Source: Ignavibacteriales bacterium (GTDB taxonomy: Bacteria > Bacteroidota > Ignavibacteria > Ignavibacteriales > Melioribacteraceae). From it: a DNA stretch of 64,000 nt. This document shows, piece by piece, positions 10,201 to 18,481 of the stretch. Where the stretch lies: positions 62,001 through 126,000 of the forward strand of contig JAGUYK010000020.1 in assembly GCA_020061355.1 (NCBI GenBank). The letters run 5' to 3'. Numbering within the stretch: position 1 is the first letter of the stretch; every line of letters begins with the position of its first letter. Below the pieces are notes generated by a model, which saw only the letters and a list, made by a program, of their open reading frames with translations, searched no databases and was not told where the DNA came from. The translations under genes were made by a program, and so were the position numbers.

Positions 10201-12176
10201 CTTCAATCGCTGCCATGAGTTGGTCCCCATCAGTTTTTGTAGCAGATGGTAACTGGCATCATATTGCTGTAACTGTTTCTAGAACTAATAAGCAAGGAAT
10301 TGTATTCTACCTTGATGGTGTAGCAACTCCTTATGGCGACCCAACGCCTTACCAAGGTTCTCTTACTAATTCTGTATCACTAATGATTGGCGCTCAGCAG
10401 TTACCTCATCCAAGCTTCAATTTCAAAGGAATACTTGATGAAATAGAATTATTCAAACGAGTATTAACACAAGCGGAGGTACTTGCAATTTATAATGCCG
10501 GAAGCGCGGGAAAGTGTAAACCAACTGGCGGACTTAGTTCTGTATTTGGACACGTGTTTCATGATTTGAACAGCAATAGTCTTGATGATTTGGGCGATAG
10601 ACCATTAACAAATTGGACCGTCTTTGTAAATGGGCCAACAATTGCAACAACTTATACCGACGTTGATGGGAATTTTGGTTTCGTCGATTTGAAACCGGGT
10701 AATTACACTATTTCTGTTGCGGTTCAAACGGGTTGGTCATATACAAAACCTATAAAAGGGAATTATACTTTTGAAATAGGACCTGCTCAAAGTATCGATG
10801 GACTCCATTTTGGATTAGCTAATGATCCTTGTCTAAGCGGTTTAAAAACATGGTCACCACTTGGTTCCGGGGTAAATGGTACCGTATATGCACTTGCCAC
10901 AGATGGTACGAATCTCTATGCCGGAGGAGCTTTCAGTTCTGCCGGAGGTGTTCCCGCAAACAATATTGCAAGATGGAACGGCTCAAGTTGGTCGGATATT
11001 GGTGGAGGTATAAATGGTACAGTCTATGCACTAAAGGTTGTTGGAAATAAACTTTATGTAGGAGGGTCATTTAATTTAGCCGGCAATGTTAGTGCAAAAA
11101 ATATTGCTATGTGGGATGGTTCTTGGCATTCGTTAGGAGATGGTACGAATGGTGTTGTGATGGCTCTTGAAGTGATAGGTACTAATCTATTTGCTGGAGG
11201 TAACTTCACAATGGCCGGTTTAGGAAATGCAAGTTGTATTGCCAGATGGGATATTACAAGTTCTTTCTGGATGGCACTTGGTGCTGGTGTAACTCCACAA
11301 TTGGGTGGCGGTGTATTTGCTCTTGTAAAGAATGGGACAGATCTGTTTGTTGGTGGCTCATTTTGGGGAACTGGTGGTGCGTATGGTGCATGGCATATAG
11401 TAAAATTGAATAGTACGAATTCAAGTTGGTCACCCATGGGTTCTGGTTTAGGAAATGGAAAAGTACTAACACTTGCGATACACAATGGCGAGCTGTATGC
11501 CGGAGGTGGCTTTCAATCAGCTGGAAACTGGAGTAATGTAGTCAATTACATTACTAAATGGGATAATTTAAATTCAGTTTGGCTGCCACTCGGCTCTGGA
11601 ATGGGATGGCATGTTCATGCTCTTAAAGATGATGGATCGAATTTATACGCTGGTGGTAGCTTCTCAACGGCAAACAGCATTAGTGTGCATGGTATTACCT
11701 ATTGGGATGAAACAAATTGGATTGCATTGGGTGCTGGAGTAAGTGGAAATTATTATCCGGGGGTATTCGCAATTGAAATTAATAATGACGGTCTTTATGT
11801 TGGAGGACGATTCTCTTCAGCCGGAAATGTGTATGCAAATAACATTGCCAGATATTCATGCAGCGGGAATCTTACTTCTGTTGGTGATGATAACTCAAGT
11901 AATATTATTCCGCAACAGTTCCAACTTTCACAAAATTATCCTAATCCGTTTAATCCCACAACTACGATTAGATATGATGTATCAAAAGCAGGCTATGTAA
12001 AAATTAGCGTGTATGATATTCTCGGAAGAGAAATTAGGTCGCTATTAAATGAAGATAAAACTCCGGGAGTCTATGAAGTCAAATTCGACGGCAAAAATTT
12101 AGCAAGTGGAATTTATTTTTACATAATAAGAACCGAAGAATTTACTCAAAGCAAGAAAATGATTCTAATGAAATGA
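4284..12176 (+). CDS. Giant secreted SdrD-repeat, LamG and propeller protein with T9SS sorting domain
   Basis: A 2630-residue cell-surface or secreted protein. Order: signal peptide 1-23; an N-terminal beta-rich domain to about 205; SdrD B-like repeats 1-5 (211-712); a jelly-roll-like insert (about 714-903); repeats 6-11 (905-1528); a LamG/concanavalin-like domain (about 1531-1750); repeat 12; a second LamG (about 1858-2080); a degenerate repeat 13; seven LYAGGxF blades, probably a seven-bladed propeller (about 2186-2528); and a sorting domain from about 2545 with NYPNPFNPTT and a SKKMILMK end. Each B repeat carries an acidic NDLNGDG-type calcium-binding-like loop. GAGGGT precedes the ATG. 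A role in adhesion or surface-layer formation is inferred from architecture only. Confidence 0.92.
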   Translation: MKNLSKLIAVLFFLTATTNMFSQTAYVKWPLTSNQSPDAPVGNIQASQQLIGAGTGNYLLSIYNPYVANGQRLWTGNQGTGWIAGLPDYTRYIQFDASPISGNNFTVQYLSFNYSDNPLDRDFNILKSEVWYSTDGWNNKTQLNTTELNYLNTAVQTFSKSMNVLVQNGQTFSLRIYPYAPNGGSSMTQSWATHKDVLIEGTTSPVDLSNASICGIKFNDLNYNGRKDSGEPGLQGWTINLTMGVVQLTATTGTDGTYCFNNLPAGTYTLSETPQDGWQQTYPESPGTHNVILPAGQNVENVDFGNKQLLGSICGTKFNDLDGDGEIDEGEPGIQGWTINLTMGAVQMTAITGEDGSYCFNNLPAGTFTLSEAPQDGWQQTYPTNPITHTVVLSAGQNVENVDFGNKQLLGSICGIKFNDVNGDGRKDNGENGLSGWTITLSMGAVQMTATTGADGSYCFNNLPAGTYTLSETPQNGWRQTYPASPSTQTVTLAAGQNVVDLNFGNKRTLGSISGKKFNDLNGTGDQQIPNELGLPNWAIILTGPVSDTTTTDSDGYYHFNNLPSGTYTITEINQAGWQQIYPYSPGSYTIILGEGDIVISKDFANQLIPQQPGSICGIKFNDLDGNGEKDEGEQGIQGWTITLSMGAVQMTATTGADGSYCFNNLVAGTYTLSEIPQEGWQQTYPASPGTHTITLTPGLNLIGIDFGNKEILDPNCTDFENNSLSGWQGNNTSVSIQQNGNNHFIQTTDQAGASSFFNSSKPLNGNWTNLFANGCGSLCFDVSFLYGGNPYNGVNPPQTFVPYIVIQGGGFSAAFITNIPISVGDGWHSYCAPLSFLNSDGTLPSNSDGHWVMSVGTANDWNTLLTNVTSVRLPVDPTSYQNEKFGFDNICLNNTGDCDSPLRLGSICGIKIKDKNGDGIKDGNEDGLPNWTINLFNGTTTISATTDANGNYCFNDLPAGTYIVSEANLPEWRQIYPAAPGTHTVTLLPGDNVTNINFSNVEDPTVELGSICGIKFNDLNGNGVMDLNESRLPNWQFNLTGASTQTVTTDLRGNFCFTNLRPGSYTIREVIQNGWKPTAPDTTGTLNITLSSGQNLSEIYFGNQEILGSICGMKYNDLNGNGKWDAGEPGLPNWQITLSSLGQTSSGFAGGPTLTLISSATTDKNGNYCFTNIKPGNYLLGEIQQNGWKQTEPTSVLYGINLTPGQNIQGLNFGNKEDSSVRLGSICGIKFNDKNGNGKQDDDEPGIPDWQIQIGGQVDMTATTDKNGNYCFNNLPPGEYKVGEVMRTGWRQTLPTTNFYIIQLTSGQFIKDINFGNSVDDKVQLGSICGTKFNDKNRDGGQVSGELGIPNWTIYLEGPMNLTAVTDDNGNYCFYGLIPGTYTVREENKTGWRQTKPSSITYTLEVGNSDNFSGIDFGNTEDPTVTLGSICGIKFNDLNGDGDQDLGEPGIANWTINLTGTMNLTVRTDARGKFCFENLKFGLYTISELHKDGWRQTAPSSGSYTFELSEDNSHPDTFYFGNKYEESNIGCVNPPSGMVLWLPGDNNTNDISGFNNHGTVMFDLGYTAGKVNQAFNVNNFGYITVQDNSSLNFGKENFSIDAWVKTTDITNTFSIVHKVYVSSSFNITGYSFSLSQGKLRFIMGDGSTLVDKLETTIQIGDGLWHLVAVTIDRKNVTGGKMYIDGNLVLTFDPTSVSNSITNNSRMEIFDISNFYNHNGNQIDELEIFNRVITPAEIVSIFNAGSAGKCKTSVRLGSICGMKYLDKNGDGKKDLTEPGIADWQINIGGPVDRSIKTDKDGKFCFDDLPPGTYIIKEDARTDWVQTDPVSPDHYTVILTSGQNLTGYYFGNNYQPKPGCVNPPSNMVAWWSFDYSSRDARQDLTGFNNFGTMVNGPLQVAGKVAGALQFDGVDDYVEVADHSELNFGTDDFTFDAWIKTSENIGVKQLVSKRSSTGYGVFLNSGYLALTISAPSIAAMSWSPSVFVADGNWHHIAVTVSRTNKQGIVFYLDGVATPYGDPTPYQGSLTNSVSLMIGAQQLPHPSFNFKGILDEIELFKRVLTQAEVLAIYNAGSAGKCKPTGGLSSVFGHVFHDLNSNSLDDLGDRPLTNWTVFVNGPTIATTYTDVDGNFGFVDLKPGNYTISVAVQTGWSYTKPIKGNYTFEIGPAQSIDGLHFGLANDPCLSGLKTWSPLGSGVNGTVYALATDGTNLYAGGAFSSAGGVPANNIARWNGSSWSDIGGGINGTVYALKVVGNKLYVGGSFNLAGNVSAKNIAMWDGSWHSLGDGTNGVVMALEVIGTNLFAGGNFTMAGLGNASCIARWDITSSFWMALGAGVTPQLGGGVFALVKNGTDLFVGGSFWGTGGAYGAWHIVKLNSTNSSWSPMGSGLGNGKVLTLAIHNGELYAGGGFQSAGNWSNVVNYITKWDNLNSVWLPLGSGMGWHVHALKDDGSNLYAGGSFSTANSISVHGITYWDETNWIALGAGVSGNYYPGVFAIEINNDGLYVGGRFSSAGNVYANNIARYSCSGNLTSVGDDNSSNIIPQQFQLSQNYPNPFNPTTTIRYDVSKAGYVKISVYDILGREIRSLLNEDKTPGVYEVKFDGKNLASGIYFYIIRTEEFTQSKKMILMK
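4915..8865 (+). repeat. SdrD B-like repeat array, units 1-11, about 300 bp each
   Basis: Eleven in-frame units of roughly 100 codons start with SICG-x-KFND, carry an acidic DGxxDxxE loop and a YCFNNLPAGTY strand, and end with GQNxxxxxFGN. A jelly-roll-like insert interrupts the array between units 5 and 6. Units 12 (about 9550-9845) and 13 (about 10535-10825) are separated from the array by LamG domains. Units 1-3 and 5 are much closer to each other in DNA than to units 6-12. Confidence 0.93.
5164..5529 (+). repeat. Exact 66-bp DNA repeat at 300-bp spacing
   Basis: Bases 5164-5229 and 5464-5529 are identical and exactly 300 bp apart, spanning the junctions of units 1/2 and 2/3 of the surface protein. 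A second identical 47-bp block is shared by 5619-5665 and 6228-6274 (units 3 and 5). Synonymous sites are unchanged as well, so these copies arose by recent duplication or gene conversion. Confidence 0.9.
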
Positions 12177-12231
12177 TATTATCAGTGAAAAAGATCAATT
12201 CTTAATTTTGAGTATTTAGATTTATTTTTGG

Positions 12232-12260
12232 AAGCCCCGGAAAATTCGGGGCTTTTTTGT
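12232..12260 (+). terminator. Rho-independent terminator of the giant surface-protein gene
   Basis: A perfect 8-bp stem, AAGCCCCG (12232-12239) pairing with CGGGGCTT (12247-12254), has a 7-base loop and is followed by a T-run. It lies 55 bp after the stop codon. Confidence 0.92.
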
Positions 12261-12348
12261 TTTAATTAATCTGCCTATTTTGCACCTGTCAAATAGCTCA
12301 ATAATCAAATCGAACTAAAATTAACTACAATTCAGAGAGGTAATAATC

Positions 12349-14601
12349 ATGGCATTTAATCGAGATGAGGCGTTAAAGTATCATAGTGAAGGTAGAAAAG
12401 GAAAGATCGAAGTAATTCCTACAAAACCATGCTACACTGCACGTGAATTATCATTAGCCTACACACCCGGGGTAGCGGAACCGTGTAGAGAAATCGAAAA
12501 AAATGACGATGATGTTTATTTGTATACTGCTAAAGGAAATCTTGTTGCGGTCGTATCAAACGGAACAGCCGTACTTGGACTTGGAGATATAGGTCCACAT
12601 GCTGGGAAACCGGTAATGGAAGGAAAAGGAGTACTATTTAAAAGATTTGCCGACATTGATGTTTTTGACATCGAACTGAAAACTCACGATTCTAAGGAGG
12701 TAATTAGAACTGTACAGCTTTTAGAACCCACATTTGGTGGAATTAACCTTGAAGATATTAAAGCTCCCGAATGTTTCGAGATCGAAGAAGAATTAATTAA
12801 AACAATGAATATTCCTGTATTTCATGATGATCAGCATGGAACTGCAATTATTTCATGTGCAGCATTAATCAATGCTGCAGAGGTAGCAGGTAAAAAATTA
12901 GATAAAATGCGTCTCGTTATTTCAGGAGCCGGTGCATCGGCTATTGCATGCTGCAAAATGTATGTCGCTGCGGGAGTTAAAGTTGAGAATATTGCTATGT
13001 TCGATACGAAAGGGCACATTCATAAAAAACGTACCGACTTAAATAAGTATAAAGAAATTTTTGCCCAGGATGTTGTTTACAAAGATTTAACCGATGCCAT
13101 GAAAGGTGCTGATGTATTAGTAGGTTTATCAAAAGGAAATGTTGTGTCCAAGGAAATGGTTAAAGGAATGGCTAAGAATCCAATTGTTTTTGCAATGGCA
13201 AATCCTGACCCGGAAATTAGTTATGAAGATGGTATTGCAGCACGCAAAGATATCATTATGGCTACCGGAAGAAGTGATTACCCTAATCAGGTAAACAATG
13301 TTCTTGGGTTCCCGTTTATTTTTCGCGGTGCGCTCGATGTTAGAGCAAGTAAAATTAATGAAGAAATGAAAATGGCCGCCACTAAGGCTCTTGCTCAACT
13401 TGCTAAAGAGAAAGTTCCGGAAGTTGTAATAAATGCTTATGGTGGAAAGGAATTCTCTTTTGGCCCTGAATATATTATCCCGAAACCATTCGATCCAAGA
13501 GTTCTATGGTATGTTGCCCCGGCTGTCGCTAAAGCTGCGATGGATACTGGTGTAGCTAAACTTCCCATTCAGGACTGGAATAAATATAAGGAACAATTGC
13601 AGGAGAGACTTGGTTTTTCGTCCGAGATAGTTCGTGTTATGGTGCATAAAGCTCAAAAGAGTCCTCGTAAGATTGTTTATCCGGAAGGAGAAGAAGAAAA
13701 AATTATCCGTGCCGCACATAATGTTTTTGAAGAGAACATCGGACTTCCGATTTTGCTTGGCAGAGAAGAAGTGATTGCGAGTAAAATTAGCGAGCTTGGT
13801 TATGATGTAAAGAATTTCCAGATAAAGGATTGTGAACATAGTCCGAAGGTGGAACTTTATGCCCAGGAGTTCTACAAATTACGACAGCGCAAAGGAATTA
13901 CACTGAAAGAGGCATATTCATTAATGAAGCAGCCGAATTATTTTGCTTCGATGATGGTGCAGGTTGGCGATGCTGATGCACTTATCGGCGGTTTGACTTA
14001 TCACTATCCTCAAACAATAAGACCGGCACTGCAATGTATCGGAGTGAAAGAGGGAATGTCTACTGTTTCAGGTATGTATCTAGTAATTGTTAAGAATAAA
14101 GTCTTCTTCTTTGCAGATACAACTGTTAATATAGACCCGACAGCCGAACAGCTTGCTGAAATTGCAATTAGTACTGCTGAAGCCGTTAAAGCTTTTGATA
14201 TTAAGCCGAAGATTGCAATGCTCTCTTTCAGCAACTTTGGAAGTGCACTTTATCCACAATCTGAAAAAGTTGCTAAAGCTGTTAAACTTGTTAAAGAAAA
14301 ACGACCTGACTTAATGATCGATGGTGAAATGCAGGCAGATACTGCTGTTGTTTCCGAACGTCTTGAAGCAGAATTTCCATTTTCGGATTTAAAGAGCGGT
14401 GCAAATGTATTAATATTCCCAAATCTTGATGCTGGCAATATCGCATATAAATTGTTCCAGCGATTAACGGACGCGACTGTTATAGGTCCTATTTTAACAG
14501 GAATGCGTAAACCGGTTCATGTTATTCAACGTGGTGATACTGTTAACGATATTTTCAATATGACAGCCATTGCTGTGGTTGAAGCAGAGGTTGGTAAATA
14601 A
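12349..14601 (+). CDS. maeB: NADP-dependent malic enzyme with phosphotransacetylase-like domain
   Basis: A 750-residue malic enzyme of the large hybrid type, which decarboxylates malate to pyruvate and supplies NADPH in the cytoplasm. Residues 1 to about 425 are the malic enzyme: [25 protein letters not shown], the FHDDQHGTA metal/substrate block and the nucleotide loop VISGAGASA. Residues from about 430 form a phosphotransacetylase-like domain, which in this family is usually regulatory and binds acetyl-CoA rather than being catalytic. AGAGAGGTAA precedes the ATG. It stands alone between two terminators, so it is a single-gene unit. Confidence 0.96.
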   Translation: MAFNRDEALKYHSEGRKGKIEVIPTKPCYTARELSLAYTPGVAEPCREIEKNDDDVYLYTAKGNLVAVVSNGTAVLGLGDIGPHAGKPVMEGKGVLFKRFADIDVFDIELKTHDSKEVIRTVQLLEPTFGGINLEDIKAPECFEIEEELIKTMNIPVFHDDQHGTAIISCAALINAAEVAGKKLDKMRLVISGAGASAIACCKMYVAAGVKVENIAMFDTKGHIHKKRTDLNKYKEIFAQDVVYKDLTDAMKGADVLVGLSKGNVVSKEMVKGMAKNPIVFAMANPDPEISYEDGIAARKDIIMATGRSDYPNQVNNVLGFPFIFRGALDVRASKINEEMKMAATKALAQLAKEKVPEVVINAYGGKEFSFGPEYIIPKPFDPRVLWYVAPAVAKAAMDTGVAKLPIQDWNKYKEQLQERLGFSSEIVRVMVHKAQKSPRKIVYPEGEEEKIIRAAHNVFEENIGLPILLGREEVIASKISELGYDVKNFQIKDCEHSPKVELYAQEFYKLRQRKGITLKEAYSLMKQPNYFASMMVQVGDADALIGGLTYHYPQTIRPALQCIGVKEGMSTVSGMYLVIVKNKVFFFADTTVNIDPTAEQLAEIAISTAEAVKAFDIKPKIAMLSFSNFGSALYPQSEKVAKAVKLVKEKRPDLMIDGEMQADTAVVSERLEAEFPFSDLKSGANVLIFPNLDAGNIAYKLFQRLTDATVIGPILTGMRKPVHVIQRGDTVNDIFNMTAIAVVEAEVGK

Positions 14602-14650
14602 TATATCAATCATAGTTGACTTTTTTTTAGAGATCAAAATATTCTATTAA

Positions 14651-14675
14651 AAGCGCCTATTTAGGCGCTTTTTTA
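14651..14675 (+). terminator. Rho-independent terminator after maeB
   Basis: An 8-bp stem, AAGCGCCT (14651-14658) pairing with AGGCGCTT (14663-14670), has a 4-base loop and a T-run directly behind it. It lies 50 bp after the maeB stop. Confidence 0.92.
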
Positions 14676-14729
14676 TATTTTTAAACAATACTTTTAAATG
14701 AATAAATTAATTCAAGAGTAAATTTATCT

Positions 14730-15356
14730 GTGCTAAAGAATATTTTATATATCAGTGCAAGTATTGTAATTTTTTTTGTCGGACTGATTCTTTATGGTTT
14801 AATATTAAATTCAGGTGAATTATCTTTAGAAGAAGCGTTAAGAGCGAAGAATCTGACAAGTATTGAGAACCTTAGACTTATTGTTGATAGAAGTAATTAT
14901 CGTCTGCAGATCTATTCAGGGAACACTTTTGTGAAATCATATAAGTCAGTGTTTGGAAAAAATGCAAGCAATCTTAAATCTTCGGCGAATGATCTTGTAA
15001 CTCCTTTGGGAGATTATAAAATTTGTTCAATTGATACAAATCATAAGTATCATAAATTTTTACAGCTAAGTTATCCTAATGAAAAAGATGCTGCAGAATC
15101 TCTAAAACGAAGTTATATTAGCCAGGGCGAATTTGAAGCTATACATATTGCATTTAAAAAAAATGAATGTCCTCCAAAAGAAACTAAATTAGGTTCTTAT
15201 ATTGGAATTCATGGCATCGGGGCGTATGATTTCATATTCAGGAATCTTCCGTTTACTTTTAATTGGACAAATGGCTCAATAGCAATAAGTAATAAAAATA
15301 TTGACGAACTTGCATCAATCGTAAAAATTGGAACGCCAGTTAAAATTACATATTAA
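14730..15356 (+). CDS. YkuD (L,D-transpeptidase-like) protein with catalytic Cys replaced by Ser
   Basis: A 208-residue membrane-anchored protein. The N-terminal segment ILYISASIVIFFVGLILYG crosses or anchors in the inner membrane. The rest reads as the YafK/ErfK branch of YkuD: LRLIVDRSNYRLQIYSG, VTPLGDYKI, the catalytic-histidine block IGIHGIGAY (His161) and the expected nucleophile loop NWTNGSIAISN. Active enzymes have cysteine in that loop (GC); here codon 183 is TCA, serine. It may be a non-catalytic, peptidoglycan-binding relative or may use serine. The GTG start follows CAAGAG. The Omp85 gene follows after 17 bp, so they probably share a transcript. Confidence 0.82.
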   Translation: MLKNILYISASIVIFFVGLILYGLILNSGELSLEEALRAKNLTSIENLRLIVDRSNYRLQIYSGNTFVKSYKSVFGKNASNLKSSANDLVTPLGDYKICSIDTNHKYHKFLQLSYPNEKDAAESLKRSYISQGEFEAIHIAFKKNECPPKETKLGSYIGIHGIGAYDFIFRNLPFTFNWTNGSIAISNKNIDELASIVKIGTPVKITY

Positions 15357-15373
15357 AATTAATTGAGATAGAA

Positions 15374-17500
15374 TTGAAACTGAAATTCATCTGTATATTA
15401 TTTCTTTTAAGTGTAATCAGAATTTTTGCTCAGCAAAATCAGCAAATAGAATTACAATCAATTGAATTCATCGGCAACAATTCTATTTCGAGTTCGGAAT
15501 TGAGTCAGGCCATTTTGTCGAAAGAAACTCCCGGTAAAATTTCACAATTCTTATACAGCTTTTCAAGTTTTGGAGGACCTCCAGTCTATTTCGATTCCTT
15601 ATTAATCCAGTCGGACATTCAATCACTTAAAGCTATGTATTTATCAAACGGATTTTTCAAGGTAAAGATTAATTACAAATATGAGATAAATGAAGATGGG
15701 GCTTTCCTTACCTACTTAATCGATGAATCAGAACCGGTAAAATTTAGATCGTTTGTTCTTTCGGGATTGGAAGGTAATGTACCGAAAGAGTTTCTCGAAA
15801 TTATTAATGATTATGTTGAAGTAGATACAAACATGATTTACCGTGATGTGCTTTTAGAAGATAGAAAAAATTTCACTATTGAATATTTGCGCGATCATGG
15901 TTTTATGTTGGCTTCGTTTAACCAGCCGACACTGATTATTGATACACTGATAAACCGTGTAGATGTTACAATAAATTTTAATCCCGGGAAAAGATATATT
16001 ATTAGCGATGTTTTTTCTGTGCGAACTGGTGAAGGGAAGAATTATGTTGACGATCAACTAATTAAAGATATTGTTGGAATTGATCCCGGTATGTATTACA
16101 ATCGCTACGAAATAATGCGCGGACAGATTCGCCTCTACCGAACGGAGCTTTTCAACTCCGCCATTATTAATGCAATAATTGCCGATACGTCGGGCAATAA
16201 AGTTCCGCTTAATATCAGCACTGATGTTGGATTGCTCCATGAGTTGTCCCCCGAAATAATTGTAAACAATGAGGACAACACGTTTAATCTCGGTTTGGGT
16301 TTAAGTTTCACCAAGAAAAATCTTTTTGGCGACGCTCGAAAATTAACATTAAGTACTTCTGCTGCCGCTCAGAACATTTCTGAGTTTTTGAAAGAACTTA
16401 CTTTTAACGATTCCACAGTTTTTGGTTATATAGATACGCGTCTTATTCTCGAACAGCCTTTCCTGTTCGGTAAACCGATTAATACAAAACTTGAATCTTA
16501 TTTCACTTTACAAAAAAGGAAGAATGAATATAACTCAAAACTTTACGGCACCCGGCTTAGTTTCTATTTTGAAATGTCCCAGTTCTCTTATTTCAATTCA
16601 CTCTCTACATATTTCAATATCGAAAGAGCCGAATACACATATAAAAAAGACTATTTAATCAATCTTCTCAGTATTTCTATTCAACGCAGTCCTTCAGACG
16701 AATACAGTAAAGAAAAGGCTGATTCTCTTGCTGCTGATTATGTCATAAATCAATTTGGAGGACAATTAATTTCCAAAAGCACTAATGCTTCTGTCGGCAT
16801 CATTGCGGGTGCCAACAAAACGGATGATCTCTTTTTCCCTACATCAGGATATTCTTTATCATTATGGATGGAAGAAGCAAATTCAATTCCCTATTTAATT
16901 AGCACTATATTTAATTCCGAATTTAACCGCCCCCTCTACCTAAAATTTCTTGCCTCATCTTCATATTATTTACCAATTTATAATTCCAGGGAAAATTCTT
17001 TCGGTTTAAAATTAAAAGCCGGACAAATATTTACTTATAGAGGTGATAAAGCAGAAGTATCGCTCAATCAAAGATTTTATGCAGGGGGCAGTAACTCGGT
17101 AAGAGGGTGGGGTACCCGGCAGCTCGTTCCGTTAGTGCCGCTAATAAATTTGGATAACCCTTCTCAAGAAGATCTTGAGGCAATTTTAATAAAAGGTGCT
17201 GCAACAGGAGGTTTTTTCCTTTTTGAAGGATCAATCGAATCTCGAAATAGACTATTTGGAAAATTTGGATCGGCATTCTTTATCGATTATGGGAATACCT
17301 GGAATGATTATAAGGAATTCCGTTTTGATCAAATTGCCGTTGCCATAGGATTCGGTCTAAGATATTATTCCGATTTTGCACCGATTCGACTCGATTTTGG
17401 AATTAAGCTATACGATCCCGCTGACAAAAGAAACTTTACATCAAAACAATTCTGGAAAGAATTGATTCAATTTCATATTGGCATCGGAGAAGCTTTCTAA
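15374..17500 (+). CDS. Omp85-family outer-membrane protein (BamA/TamA-like)
   Basis: A 708-residue outer-membrane protein of the BamA/TamA superfamily, which inserts or translocates proteins at the outer membrane. A signal peptide covers about 1-19 (ICILFLLSVIRIFAQ). POTRA-type domains follow: QLQSIEFIGN-like strands, LRDHGFMLASFNQP and VTINFNPGKRY. The C-terminal half is the beta-barrel, including the conserved RGW turn (NSVRGWGTRQL) and RLDFGIKLYDP. The chain ends in phenylalanine, as expected of a barrel recognised by the Bam machinery. The start is TTG. It is shorter than typical BamA (about 800 residues), so it could be a TamA-like or specialised paralogue. Confidence 0.87.
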   Translation: MKLKFICILFLLSVIRIFAQQNQQIELQSIEFIGNNSISSSELSQAILSKETPGKISQFLYSFSSFGGPPVYFDSLLIQSDIQSLKAMYLSNGFFKVKINYKYEINEDGAFLTYLIDESEPVKFRSFVLSGLEGNVPKEFLEIINDYVEVDTNMIYRDVLLEDRKNFTIEYLRDHGFMLASFNQPTLIIDTLINRVDVTINFNPGKRYIISDVFSVRTGEGKNYVDDQLIKDIVGIDPGMYYNRYEIMRGQIRLYRTELFNSAIINAIIADTSGNKVPLNISTDVGLLHELSPEIIVNNEDNTFNLGLGLSFTKKNLFGDARKLTLSTSAAAQNISEFLKELTFNDSTVFGYIDTRLILEQPFLFGKPINTKLESYFTLQKRKNEYNSKLYGTRLSFYFEMSQFSYFNSLSTYFNIERAEYTYKKDYLINLLSISIQRSPSDEYSKEKADSLAADYVINQFGGQLISKSTNASVGIIAGANKTDDLFFPTSGYSLSLWMEEANSIPYLISTIFNSEFNRPLYLKFLASSSYYLPIYNSRENSFGLKLKAGQIFTYRGDKAEVSLNQRFYAGGSNSVRGWGTRQLVPLVPLINLDNPSQEDLEAILIKGAATGGFFLFEGSIESRNRLFGKFGSAFFIDYGNTWNDYKEFRFDQIAVAIGFGLRYYSDFAPIRLDFGIKLYDPADKRNFTSKQFWKELIQFHIGIGEAF

Positions 17501-17548
17501 CCTTTTATTTAGTCTATTTCTTTCCACTTTTTTCTTAAAAATCCTCCT

Positions 17549-17579
17549 TTGTTTAGGTGCTCGTTTTTGACTAAATTTG
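17549..17579 (+). promoter_or_regulatory. FCB-type promoter for yicC-gmk-rpoZ
   Basis: The -33 TTG is at 17549-17551 (as TTTG from 17548), followed by 20 bp and a -7 element TAAATTTG at 17572-17579. This fits the Bacteroidetes-type TTG/TAnnTTTG promoter. It predicts a transcript start near 17585, just before the GTG of yicC. The longest open frame would begin on the -33 TTG itself, which rules that start out. Confidence 0.75.
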
Positions 17580-17602
17580 CAGTCACTTTTTATGGAGTTC
17601 CA

Positions 17603-18478
17603 GTGATTTCAAGTATGACCGGATATGGTAAAGGAAATATCCAGGAAAACGATTTGTCAGTTGAAGTGGAAATCAAAAGTCTGAATAACAGATATCTCGA
17701 TTTATCACTTCGATTACCCAAATTTTTAGCTGCCAAAGAATTTGAAATCCGAGAAAAAGTAAAAAGTAGAATTAAACGAGGGAAAATATACCTTTCCGTA
17801 ACTCTTAGGCGAGGCGATTATGAAGAAAAATTTAATGAAGTTGATCCGGCTTCAGTTAAGTTAGGTATTAAAGCTCTTAAAGATATTCGTAAAGCAGCCG
17901 GGTTAAAAAATAAAATATCTTTAAGCGATCTTTTGATTTTTCAGAACATGTTTTTTAAGGAAGATGAAGAACAAGCCGGTGAAGAAATGCCTCTTATTGA
18001 AAAAGCAATTGATTCTGCTATAGATGAAATGAACAAAATGCGTGAGGCTGAAGGTAGCGAGCTCGAAAAGGATATCAGGAAAAGAATTAAACTTATAGAC
18101 GAAGCAGTAACCCATGTTGAAAAGATAAAACAGGAAAGCCTGGAAATTTATTTTACTCGTTTTAAAGAGAAAGCTAAGCAACTTGTATCGGATCTAATTG
18201 ATAATGAGCAGCGACTTATGACCGAACTTGCTATTTTATCGGAGCGATATGATGTTACTGAAGAATGTGTACGTTTGCGAAGTCACATGAAAATGTTTCT
18301 TGATACGCTGGATAAATCTGATGATGCAGGCAGAAAGCTCAATTTTATACTTCAGGAAATGAACCGTGAAGCAAATACAATCAATAGTAAAGCAATAGCA
18401 TCAGAAATTTCGCATTCGGGTATTCATATTAAGGAAGAGATAGAAAAAATCAGGGAACAAATTCAAAATATTGAGTAA
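17603..18478 (+). CDS. yicC: YicC/YloC-family endoribonuclease
   Basis: A cytoplasmic endoribonuclease of the YicC family, 291 residues from the GTG chosen here. The product then begins VISSMTGYGKG, matching the family start (SMTGYG), and GGAG lies 5 bp before the GTG. An upstream in-frame TTG at 17549 would add 18 residues, but it falls on the promoter. The N-terminal YicC domain has LNNRYLDLSLRLP; the C-terminal part is DUF1732 with the terminal block LNFILQEMNREANTINSKA. In E. coli YicC cleaves and destabilises certain small RNAs. The gene heads a yicC-gmk-rpoZ operon, an order known from other bacteria. Confidence 0.93.
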   Translation: MISSMTGYGKGNIQENDLSVEVEIKSLNNRYLDLSLRLPKFLAAKEFEIREKVKSRIKRGKIYLSVTLRRGDYEEKFNEVDPASVKLGIKALKDIRKAAGLKNKISLSDLLIFQNMFFKEDEEQAGEEMPLIEKAIDSAIDEMNKMREAEGSELEKDIRKRIKLIDEAVTHVEKIKQESLEIYFTRFKEKAKQLVSDLIDNEQRLMTELAILSERYDVTEECVRLRSHMKMFLDTLDKSDDAGRKLNFILQEMNREANTINSKAIASEISHSGIHIKEEIEKIREQIQNIE

Positions 18479-18481
18479 ATA

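Noticed and set aside
11054-11485. Antisense open frame of 143 codons inside the giant surface protein
   Set aside because: It is a shadow of the repetitive glycine-rich propeller region, with no ribosome site and proline-rich artefact composition.
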